This document shows positions 23,334-33,712 of a DNA stretch of 64,000 bases, piece by piece. Made by a program: the position numbers and the translations under genes. The DNA lies in the NCBI GenBank assembly GCA_027600665.1, contig JADGJL010000031.1, positions 1 to 64,000 of the forward strand, written 5' to 3'. Positions within the stretch are counted from its first letter, which is position 1; every line of letters starts with the position of its first letter. The notes under the pieces were generated by a model, which ran no database searches, was not told the origin of the DNA, and saw only the letters and a program-made list of their open reading frames with translations. The stretch comes from Irineochytrium annulatum. Its lineage: Eukaryota; Chytridiomycota; Chytridiomycetes; Chytridiales; Chytridiaceae.

Positions 23334-23642
23334 AGAAGTCTTTCCGGTGAACTCAGCATTTTGTTTTACAGTCATTACAAATATATTACGTTTACGCTTT
23401 ATGTTCTTGTGCAAAAATATTGGGAGACTTCGCATTTAAATATCCCATCTACTATTCTGTCGGGCCGTTCTAGTTACAGCATAATAAAGCGCCATTCGGT
23501 GGAATTCACTAAATCTGCGCGTCCCTAAGCAACCTAACATAGCGCCATGCCGCTGGCGCGAGTAACCCGCGTGTGTGAGCCGTTTGGCGCTTTTGTTAGC
23601 CGTCGCAAGCCTCCACGCCGTCGTACGCGTCTGTTGCCAGCT
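23334..23642. other. Convergent spacer before the RBBP5 stop
   Basis: AT-rich tail-to-tail region between the hypothetical gene and RBBP5. No gene seen. Confidence 0.4.
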
Positions 23643-25109
23643 TTAAGTTACTGTTAACGTCAACCCCGATTCCAGTATCTTCAGCTCCTTGTTGTCGGCA
23701 TACGCTTCCATTATCTCTTCAATCTCAGATGCCTCCGGTTCGGGCCCCTCCTGCATTCCCTTGTCAAACTGGTCTTCCCTCTCCTCGTAATCGACGTTTT
23801 CTTCAAGCTCGCGAAAGTCCAATCATCACTTAGCACGTTTCGGATGCGAAAAATGTTACCAGGAGCAAAAGCCGACCAGTTCTCTTCCATGGCTGCTGAC
23901 CAGATATTAACGAACCCGAACGCCGAGATGGAAGCAAATATCGGCTGTGTTGGGTGCCACTAATTACATTATAACGCCGTCAATATTCCTGCAAATACCG
24001 CCAAATCCACAAGGCCTTCGCGAGGCCCTTCCAGCATTTTCACGAGACTTCCAGTGATTTTATCCCAGATGTAAATTTTATGCACGTGCTTTGCCGCCGA
24101 TCCTGCGACGTTTTGATATTGACAATGGAACTTCTAAAAAATACCTCCAACCACATATAAAGAGTCCGCCGTAAAACAACATTGAGCCCACCGGCCTTGA
24201 TCGACGGAATCGGAGAACTTCTGCTGAGGTTCTAGCTGGAATACGGATTCATTCGAAATGCCGTACAGACGAATGTTCTTGTCTGCGGCGTTGACGATGA
24301 CATCACTAACTCTTAGAACGCACGAAGGGGCCAAATAGACGCACCTCCCGGACCGGGTGAACTGAAAGCTTTTGATCGCGCTTCCTGCCGTTGCTCTCGT
24401 GCTATGAACGGACTGCCGCGAGCAAAAAGGTTAACGGACACATCGTATCAGAGTAAAACTAACGGAGAGCTGCGCGGAATCAAGGACGGATATCAAGCCT
24501 TTAATGTTTCCAAAATATATCAGACGCCCGTCCACATCGAAGGACAGAGCGGTTGTTGGGACGACATCCTCAGTAACGACGTCGGAGTCCTTTATGACAA
24601 CGATTCGCCTATCCTCACTTACGACAGCGTTCGTTTCATCCACCGTAAGAGTCACTAGGACGGGGTGCTCACTTTGCGCGCAAACAACCATAGTAGTCCT
24701 AAGCACATCAGCAAAGACTCGCGTCAGCAAATCACATGCCAATCAGTGGGATGCAAGCTAGCCCCTATCGCAGGCGACCCAAAACGGACTGTGTGAAGGC
24801 GCGTTTCCTCCTGCACGTCCCAGAGAATGCAATTCCAATCTCGTGATGACGTGAGTAGATAGCGGCCGGATGAGCTCCAGCTGCAACGCACATTCAGACA
24901 AAAAGGATGCGGTTCAAAAACCTTAGAGATATGATTTGGGCGACGTGTCCATTCAGAGTCCTGCAGATACGCCGTGTGAAAACATCCCACACGAGAAGCC
25001 GTCCGTCAAGACACCCGGTCACGAGGAGGTTGCCGGAATAATTAAAGGCGATGGACGATATGGACGCTGTCGCGTCGGCGAAGCGGTAGTCAATGCGTTC
25101 GGGGAGCAT
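23643..25109 (-). CDS. RBBP5/Swd1, COMPASS histone H3K4 methyltransferase subunit
   Basis: WD40 core subunit of Set1/MLL (COMPASS) complexes. About 403 residues, typical of fungal Swd1. Blocks: [73 protein letters not shown], the late [17 protein letters not shown], and the diagnostic ENWSAFAP followed by [15 protein letters not shown] with an acidic tail. Introns 24881-24921, 24699-24739 (GC donor), 24413-24463, 24103-24144, 23960-23998 and about 23819-23859 (no AG at the 3' end). Homology requires the last two-residue join FAP-DF, so the odd acceptor is needed unless there is a sequence error. An additional first exon upstream of 25109 cannot be excluded. Confidence 0.88.
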
Positions 25110-25170
25110 TGGTTGCGAACAACCTCCTCAGGCTCTTCAAGCGCGTTGTGCCCCTTCAAGCGACGTCGGA

Positions 25171-25207
25171 CGGTTTGCGCGATAAGCGTCGGTTTGCGCG
25201 ATAAGCG
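25171..25207. repeat. Tandem 18-bp direct repeat in a shared promoter
   Basis: The 18-mer cggtttgcgcgataagcg occurs at 25171-25188 and again at 25190-25207, one base apart. It lies in the 240-bp head-to-head region between RBBP5 and the PPIP5K gene. It may be a duplicated factor-binding site or a chance slippage. Confidence 0.7.
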
Positions 25208-25349
25208 GGGAGGACGCGCCAGCGCGTCCCAGAAGTGTATGATGAGAGAAGGCCTCCGAATGCTCGGCTGGGCAGCTGGATGGTGGATGAGGTTATGGAT
25301 TGGGTTCAAGCCGCCCTGGTGGCTTGAACAAGCATCGAGAGCTGTGGCG

Positions 25350-28316
25350 ATGTACAGGATTGGTGTCGCATGCATGGATGCTAAAGGTATGCAGTTGATC
25401 ATACAACTTGGCTGAAGACTGCAGCTCGCTCCAGGCCTATGCGAAACATCTTGAATAGACTGATATCAACGGGGGAGTTTGAAGCCGTGATTTTTGGGGA
25501 CAAATTGATTCTGGACGAAGGTGCTATACTCTCCGAGCAACAACTTCTTAACACGCGTTATCAAAGCAATTGAGAACTGGCCGCATTGCGATTTTCTCAT
25601 CTCCTTTTTTTCCTCTGGATTCCCCTTGGAGAAGGCGATATCGTACGTGGAGTTGCGGAAGCCATACTGCATAAATGATCTGCCGATGCAACAAGTCCTG
25701 ATGGACCGGCGGCTTGTGTTGAAGATCTTGGACCTTGCAGGCGTCCCCACACCACGACGCCTTGTTAGTCGCCATCCGAGTGACCCGGGACCGGTGCTGC
25801 CCGAAAACGTCTTCCCTGACATTTTAGACCGCATCGACGGTGACATTTCCAGACCATCGTTTTATTGCGAGGCGACTGTGGTAACTATGGTTGACGACGA
25901 TACGCTTTTAAGCTCCCCAGGTGCCGGGATTCACCATGTTTTATTCAAGCTAATGCATTGTTAGACAATACCACGTTAAGAAAGCCATTCGTTGAGAAAC
26001 CGGTATCAGGCGAGGATCATAACATCAACATATACTATCCCACCTCACACGGCGGCGGTGCCCGGCGCTTGTTTCGCAAAGTGGGGAACAAGTCGAGCGA
26101 GTTCTGTCCGACAGTAAACGCGATACGGGACGATGGCTCTTACATCTACGAGGAATTCATGAGCGTTGACAATGCGGAAGACGTGAAGGTTTATACGATT
26201 GGAAACGGATTCGCGCACGCGGAAACGAGAAAGTATGCACGAATTTAGTTGCACGCAAGCTGTAACATAATAGGTCCCCTGTGGTGGATGGAATTGTGCG
26301 GCGAAATTCCGAGGGAAAGGAGATACGGTATATTACGGCCCTTTCCGAAGAGGAGAAGGAGATCTCGCGTCGCGTATCGCGAGCTTTTGGGCAGACCGTA
26401 TGTGGCTTCGACCTGCTGCGCGCAAATGGGAAGTCCTACGTAATCGATGTGAATGGTTGGTCGTTCGTGAAGGGGAACGACGAGTACTACGACAACTGTG
26501 CGCAAATAATGCGGAATTTATTCTTCAAGGCGGCGGCTACGAGGACGCGACATATTCCCTCAGTCTCCGAGAGCGCAAACCAGTGGCGACTGAAGGCGTT
26601 TTTATCAGTTCTCCGTCACGGCGACAGGACACCAAAGCAAAAGGCAAAGGTTCCATCTGCATATTGTTCTGTTGTGTCTAACCACTTGCTATAAGTTTTC
26701 TTTCCGCTCTAAACCCTTTATGGATCTTTTAAACTATGGCGACGAGGAGGTAGTGCTAAAAAACTCCAACATCAAAATAGTCTCAGAAGCCTGTGATCTG
26801 GCAATACAAGGGCAGCTTGAGGATGCGGCATCGCTCGCGTCATTGCGCGCGATTCTAGACATCAAAGCTGATTTGCCTGGGACGAAGGTGCAGGTCAAAC
26901 CGTCCTTTAATAAAGCGGATAAGAGTGTGCTGGAAAAGGCTCAACTGATCGTGAAGTGGGGCGGGGAATTTACACACGGCGGAAAACATCAGTCGAAGGA
27001 TTTGGGCGAAAATTTGCGGAAAGATTTGCGGATTCTGAACAAAACCTTACTGGATGACATTAAGGTCTATACGAGCTCAGAACGGAGAGTTATTGCCACC
27101 GCTGTGAGTCTGGCTCTTTCCACTGATTTACCTTAGCGATAATACTGGCTTCAAACAGGAAGTGTTCGTGAAGGCGTTACTGGACAGTCCGGACGTTCCC
27201 GATTCTCTTCTGACGATTAGTAAGGAAATGTTGGACGACAGCAACTCGGCAAAGGAGCAGATGGAAGTCGTCAAATCGAAGCTACAAGCGATGTTGAACC
27301 CGAACGAGCCGACGATCAAGCTACCGGAGCATTACGTCCCGGAAGATATCGACGACCCGGAAGTGTTCTTGCAGGAGATTATAGATTTGCTGTCGAGAAT
27401 ACGGGACATCATGCGGACGAATATGGAAGAGGAACAAGAGATTGCGACGCTGCAAGACAAGTGGTGTTGCGCGGAATCCCCTTACTTGTTTAAGGAACGG
27501 TGGGAGAAGCTGTTTAAGGACTTTTGCGACGTCGAGAGGTGCGCGTTTGAGCCTTCGAAGATCTCGGAGCTCTATGATTCGTTGAAGTACGATTTGCTTC
27601 ACAATCGGGAGTTCTGCGAAGGTTTGTCGCATTTGTTGATGTTAAATCTAACGAATGTTCTTAGCGGTGTTCGCGTCGCCTCAATATGGACGGGACCTGC
27701 TCAAGCAACTTTACGGAAAGGCCAAAACCTTGTTTGACTTCATTGCACCGCAAGAATATGGCATTGAGGTGCTTAAAAACCGTGTTTAAATCCTCTGTCG
27801 TCGTCCCTAACGTTCCCATCAGCCTGTTGAGAAGCTCGAAATCGGCACACTGAATGCATTAGTTCTCCTGCGGCAGCTTGTCGAGGATCTTCGATTGGCG
27901 CAAGAGTCTTCCAATCCGTGTACACGATTGTACTTCACGAAAGAAAGTAAAGTGATATCTCTGCTCAACATTGTTCTTCTTTGCGGCCTACCTATCACGG
28001 CAAAATCGCAGGAGTTTGATGAGCTCGACTGTAAGGCTTTCTTTTTCCTCTCTAAAGCAGGTTGTCCTCACGCGCCACCGCAGACTTGACCCAAATCACC
28101 TTCGAGATCTGGATAAGGGGTAACGTCTCCGGCGAGGAGAAGTATTTTCTTCGCATAGGATTCAGCCCAGGAGCGCACGACCCGAATCTTATAGACCAGA
28201 CGCTGGATCGTCGGCATTCCCTATCTGTTACTCCCCGGCGTTTCATTTCTGACCATATATCCTTGGAGGAATTCCAAAAGATCATTTCAACCCATTTGGC
28301 ATCATTTATCAAATAA
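25350..28316 (+). CDS. Inositol hexakisphosphate/diphosphoinositol kinase (PPIP5K/Vip1)
   Basis: Bifunctional enzyme that adds the 1-beta-phosphate to inositol phosphates to make inositol pyrophosphates, with a C-terminal acid-phosphatase-like half. About 848 residues in ten exons. Kinase half: [59 protein letters not shown], then [18 protein letters not shown] and [20 protein letters not shown]. Phosphatase half: the [10 protein letters not shown] motif near residue 415, and at the end [20 protein letters not shown]. Introns 25387-25424, 25521-25566, 25921-25964, 26233-26273, 26650-26695, 27104-27158, 27622-27664, 27769-27822 and 28031-28083. The usual ESH(I/V) motif of the phosphatase half reads ESKVISLLN here, losing a conserved His. 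Start chosen at the Met just before the conserved IGV block. Confidence 0.92.
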
Positions 28317-29292
28317 ACACCCATCTAGCTACATGGACTCGCGTAGCTACCACTATAAACTCAACATTAGCCTCCTCTTGTTGCAAGACGCGTTAAATGG
28401 CGCGGGTGTCGCGTACTGTGGAAGACGTGGGTGCGTAGCGCTGCTGGCATTGCGAACGCGCATGAACCGACGACACCGTCAGCGCGCCGGATGGTTGGGA
28501 CCTCCGGTCAACGCACATACGTGAAGCGTATTGTGCTGGTATGATTGCAGAAGGCAGACTAAGAGAAATAGCTGAACAGACGAAGGAAGGCCAAGGCAAT
28601 TGATCGCATACAAAATGCAATTAACGCAAAGTATACAAAATGTGCGCATTTGTACCTTCCACTCGCATGAGTCGAAGGTTCAGTGGCCTCTACAAGCATC
28701 TATCACAATGATCGCATTCGCCGAAGGCGCATCTTCAGTTAGGGGCCAATTAATAATATTTGGCGGAAGTAATCTTTCTCCGCTTTCTCTGCTGGCGTGT
28801 GGTGGTGGTGCTGGAAGTGTGGAGCAGGAAAGCAGCAGCGGGTCATCTTCCATGGACTTGGTCTTGCTTATGTTCATATTATTTATTGGCCTATTTGGTG
28901 TTTTCGCTCGCGTACCGCCTAGGTTGCCGACCAACCATCTGAAAGGGACATCTTGGAAACGCATCCGAATATTTGTTGTTATATCTGCAGAAGGCGGTTC
29001 GCAGTCACCGCCGCTTGCAGCTTATTCTTACATACATGAGGGATGAGGGTGGATAGGGAATAGTTAACCAAACAGAACACCAAAGTCTGTAAATGTTAGA
29101 GGCTGATCATTAAATCCCCGAAATCTCGCGAACCAGTAAGGAAATGCGGGAAGACAGTACGAAAAATTGTTTCTCTTGCATTTGGTTTCGAAACCTTTTC
29201 GGTTCCTTACTCCGAAACACATTGTTTCGAATAAGCACAAGCGGAGTCGCAGACATTCACCCTTCTGCTCCCAGTCGACGACTGCTGGGAGG
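28317..29292. other. 976-bp region upstream of TRAPPC10
   Basis: No confident gene. It holds a plus-strand frame at 28600-29046 and an overlapping minus-strand frame at 28680-28964. Neither matches a known family. A possible small membrane protein inside it is listed separately. Confidence 0.35.
28852..29046 (+). CDS. Possible 64-residue single-pass membrane protein
   Basis: Starting at the ATG at 28852, the frame gives MDLVLLMFILFIGLFGVFAR, a clear hydrophobic helix, followed by a basic stretch (TSWKRIRIFVVI). The open frame extends upstream to 28600, so the real start is unknown. It may be a chance open frame in an intergenic region. No family was recognised and codon evidence is thin. Confidence 0.22.
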   Translation: MDLVLLMFILFIGLFGVFARVPPRLPTNHLKGTSWKRIRIFVVISAEGGSQSPPLAAYSYIHEG

Positions 29293-32200
29293 ATGAAATC
29301 GCATATTATTGTTTCATGTTCGCATCTCCAAATGCGCAGCCGCTGATTTGCGCCACTAGATCATGATGAGTGCGGCGTTTGGCCCCAGATCGCAGACGAC
29401 ATCAGCAGAAATCTACCGTTGAGAAATCTTGTCTGGCAAAATGGGAGAGCCCAACAGGGCCACCGCGTTGTGGACGCGCTGGAAGTGGATTTGAAGCCGT
29501 TCCGACAGGATATGTTTCCCCGATCAATTCCTGGGACGTCCAACCCATTTTTTTTGCATCTCTTTTTGGTCAACTGCGACGTGAGTTCACGCGTTTACAA
29601 TTTTTGGTATGTGAATGTAATTCAGGTATGTACCTGCTAGGATCATGATGTGTACAAGGCAACAATCCGGAAGCAGATTCAGGATTGGCTTAATGTGATT
29701 TCAAACAAGAAAAATCAAGAGTGGCTCATTGTCTACGTCGGAAACCTGGATGCAAAGAGGAACGCGCCCCGGTTCCTTAATGTTGGGGGTTCGGTACTGG
29801 AGAAAATAAAGGCAGATTTTGGTTCAAAAACAGAAAGGTTCCCTCCGTTTTGCCTCTTGCCTTGGCCAACGACTTATTTACTTTAGAGTTGTCCATTTGA
29901 AAGTTCCACTTTCGAGAGAAGCCGACTCTTTGGCCGACTTTTTACAAAAGTTGAAAGATGGGATATTGTCGAGTTTCTGTCGGCAGATAATGCAATACGA
30001 GGAGGATACCCGTCGCCTTGATGCACAGCGCCTTCTTCCGGGGTGGAACTACTGTCATTATTTCATTTTGAAGGTTCCGAGTTACGATACTTTCTAAGTT
30101 TAATTGAGTGTAAGGAAGGACTAGCTTGCACATTTGAGTTGATGAATGTCTTTGAAGAGGCTCTTGTGCAGTATGATGAGCTTGAGGCGGCTTTCTTCCA
30201 GAATTTGCTAGGTAATTTTCATCGAGCTGACGGTAATCAACATATGAAGAACAAGGCGCTCCATGGTTTCAGACTTTTGGTGGTACCGACCCGGGGGACG
30301 ATAGCAACGATATCTTAAACACAACGCTTAAGCCCTACCGTGACATGATTTTACAAAACACGATATCGATTTTCGACTTCCGCGCGTACCTGTTTGCTCG
30401 CCAGGCCCAACTGCTTTTTATGATGGTGAACGGCCCGCATATTATATGTCAGCGTGCAAAGCTGTTCATCGCCTCGTTCGCACGAACCTTACAAGAGTAT
30501 AAGGTACGGTCTTTTTTATAACGCGGTGTAAATTGTGAATTACAGGTCTCATTGATCCCGTTCTTCGGAGAGTCTTGGACTTATTCAACATGTATGCACG
30601 TTATTAATCACTGCGACGAATTCGCCGCGGTTTCAACGCTGCCGGCCGTGTTGATGATGGCGTACGAGGCCGCAAAGTCGGAACTTTTGCATTACGCACG
30701 AATACAGGTGAGCACTATGCTTGTCGGCGGCAAATTTTGTTTAAATTAGAGCTAGCTTGATAGATTAGGCGTTGCGTCCGATTTATTTCCACTCTCTATT
30801 CACTCTACCCTACCAACTTCAATGCCCGGTCCAAACTCGTCAGCCCCACCTGGCGCCGGCGATGAGAATTTTGCGGATCCGGAAGCTTCGGCGTCGCTAT
30901 GGGCTCGTATAACCAACCCGGAGCTTAAGCTGGCACTGAATGGGCCTGTCGAATATGATGACCTTTACATGGTATTTATACAATGTTGGTGATGATCTCA
31001 TGAGTTTCAGTCATTGACAAACCGGGCGATAAGGAGTTTTGAAAACGCTAAGCGCCACCGAACTGTTGCACTTCTGCGCGGGGACATTGCACTACTTCAC
31101 TTGTTAGTACATTTTTAATTGCTTCGCCTGCACAACCCCTTACATACCCAACTACAGTTATCGCAAACGATATGCGGCAGCAGCGGAAATATGGGAGATC
31201 ATGATGGGCAATGCGTCGAGCAGCTTTCCGTTAGAGTCCGCAATTCTCGAGAACCTTGCCTTTGCGCAAAAGGATATGATGCAGATGACTAAGTATATCC
31301 AAACGTGTTGGAAGATTATTACCACGCCATCAACGGCAGCTGATACCGCCAAGCTGTACATTGACGAGGTGCAAAAGGTGGCATTAGAGATGGATATCGG
31401 TACGTTAAGGGGTGTCAAATGTCATTTTAAGTGCTCCGGTAAGCTCTCTCTTACGACGAGGACTCCTCGTTCCGCATCAAATTTTCCGCTCTTCGCGATA
31501 AAGTATTGGATAATGAGGACCTCATTCTGGACACGTCCATTAACAGTTCGCTCCCTGCGGTTCGACTCTATGATCTTGAGTGCGCTGAAAACTCGTAGGA
31601 TTTCCTCTTTGAATCAATTGATGTGATGTTAACGGGTCCCGGTGGAAGCACTGCCACGTTCAAAAAAGCTAACGCAGTTCTGTTTCCGGGAGACAATTGT
31701 CTGCGGCTACGTTGTGAAGTAGAAGTGGTCTGCATTGAACCTTTATGTTAATTAGTTAAAGGATGTCGCAAGGCCGGGTTTGTACGCGGCGTCACAAGCA
31801 AAGTTGTCTGTAAAGAATTTAAATTTCAACTACAAATTCTCGGCTGCTCGACGGGCTCAGGTTTTCTCGATAACGCAAAGCGTAAGCATTTTCAGAGTGC
31901 ATATTTCAATTCCCAACTCTGGTGAGCCGCTCTGACGAGATTGGAAGTTAATTGAGCCAGTTACCGCACAGGACTCCAACTCGCTACTATGTGTCCGTGT
32001 TGAATGCAGAAATGAGGGATTTAATTCCGGATCCTTACAGCTTCTGCCAGAATCCCCGCTAGTGCTTACGCCAGTAGGATCCGTTGTTGTTCGAACGCAG
32101 TCAAGGAAAGCCGCCTTGGATGATGTCGTAAAAGAAATCACAACGGAAGTGGTCGAAAATAAGTTTACGTTGCCAGCTTGTGATGCAGGGCACATCATGA

Positions 32201-33635
32201 ATTTTTCAGTCCCATTTTCGCATGACTTTAAAGGGCAGGCAGTTGAGCACAAAGTAGCGGACGGCATTGCCTATTCAGCTGACAGTGATTTAAGATCAAC
32301 GGCGTTCTTACGACCATAGCAAAGGACGGGAAACGTGGAACTCACACGTTTAGTGAAGTCGTCTCATTGTTGCCCTTCGCAATAGTGTCTGATGAGTTCT
32401 TCGACGTCGAGTCGGGGTTTGTGTTGCTTATTATTCTGCGTCGTCTGAAGTCGTCTAGAATCATAGCTCGGTATAAAATAGTGAACACGCATAAGGTTCC
32501 TCTTCGACTGGTGAAAATGGAGTTGCAAACTGCCTCTCCTGTTGTAGAAGAGAGGGTCTCGCCGGAGAAAACGGTAAGCTATGCGACGTAAGCTAGACAT
32601 ACTCAAAGCAGCTCAAGGTGTTGTACCCCATGCAAGAATTGGTTGTGACATATCTGCTTCATAATAATAGTCCGGCCAGCGTAACGGCAGGTGAGGACGC
32701 GAATAATTGTTTCCCGGCTAGTAAGAACCTAGTCATCACCAAACCTTCAAAAGTGAAATTTATTGTCGATTATCGCTCCCTTTACGACGGTATGCTTCGC
32801 TTCCAAGTTGTTTTATTGACCATCAATGGCAGAGGTGGACTGCTTGCTGTTTCTAGAGCTTGAAAAAGTTTTGCAGTCGAGCAAAAAACTCCATTACTCT
32901 GGATTTTTTGGTCACTTCGTTCAAAGCACAATGATCCCCAGCATGGATTTAACTTACTACGGCATTCACGGACGTTTACCCACTGCGATAGCTGATTCAA
33001 TTGACCTTTCGACCACCATCGCAATTGAAGATCCAAATGTTAAGGAAGATTTAACTTCCACGTATCGAGCCATAATCGCCGCTGTAAGAGAAATAACAGT
33101 GGATGATATCCAGCGCGTTGGAGACTACCGACTACAACGATATAGCGTGGAGTCTGAGCCTCAACGGCCGAAAGTTAGCGGACACATAAACTGATTTTTG
33201 ATGCTTTAACTGTACAAGGTCGTTCTTTCGGCGGAAATAATACCGGTGACCGCCATACAAAGCGTACCTGTTGGAGATAAAATCAAATGCCACATTCTTA
33301 TCAAGCCCCTTGCGTGGAATGGACCTGCAGCCGAAATTGCGGTATCTTACGCACTTGACGTTGATGAGGCCTTTTGGATAGTTGAGGGAATGCAGCAAAA
33401 GAAGCTTACTATTTCCGTAAGTGTAACTCTCAAACCAACCTGACGCATGGCGACCTAGGCGAGCCAGTTGTGCACATATCCGATAGCAATAGTTGCCGTT
33501 AAGACAGGCCATATTCTTTTGCCGACCGTAATTATAAAAACGGGTGATAGCACAAACGATGTACATATTATTTATCCACGGTCTGACCACGCGCATGTCA
33601 TTCCTGTAGGCAAAGGTGCCTTCTTCCTTAGATAA
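29293..33635 (+). CDS. TRAPP complex subunit 10 (Trs130/TRAPPC10)
   Basis: Large subunit of TRAPPII, the exchange factor for Ypt31/Rab11 at the late Golgi. A 25-nt coding first exon (MKSHIIVS) joins to YHDECGVWPQI and NLPLRNLVWQNGRAQQG. Then SIPGTSNPFFLHL.LVNC, the highly conserved ISNKKNQEWLIVYVG, FLNVGGSVLEKIKADF, ALVQYDELEAAFF, then APWFQTFGGTDPGDDS, ISIFDFRAYLFARQAQLL, and LTNRAIRSFENAKRHRT. The C-terminus has beta-rich blocks (ITKPSKVKFIVDY, FWIVEGMQQKK, TGHILLPTVIIK) and ends near VIPVGKGAFFLR. At least a dozen introns of 39-60 nt. Two joins are unsettled: around 30708-30880, and an in-frame TAG at 31596-31598 that needs either a 57-nt intron or a sequence correction. Confidence 0.87.
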
Positions 33636-33712
33636 CCCGCAATATTGTATTCAAGACATTTTGTAGCAACGCGATTCCCAGCAGTAATGTTTTGCATTTA
33701 TTTACATCTACA

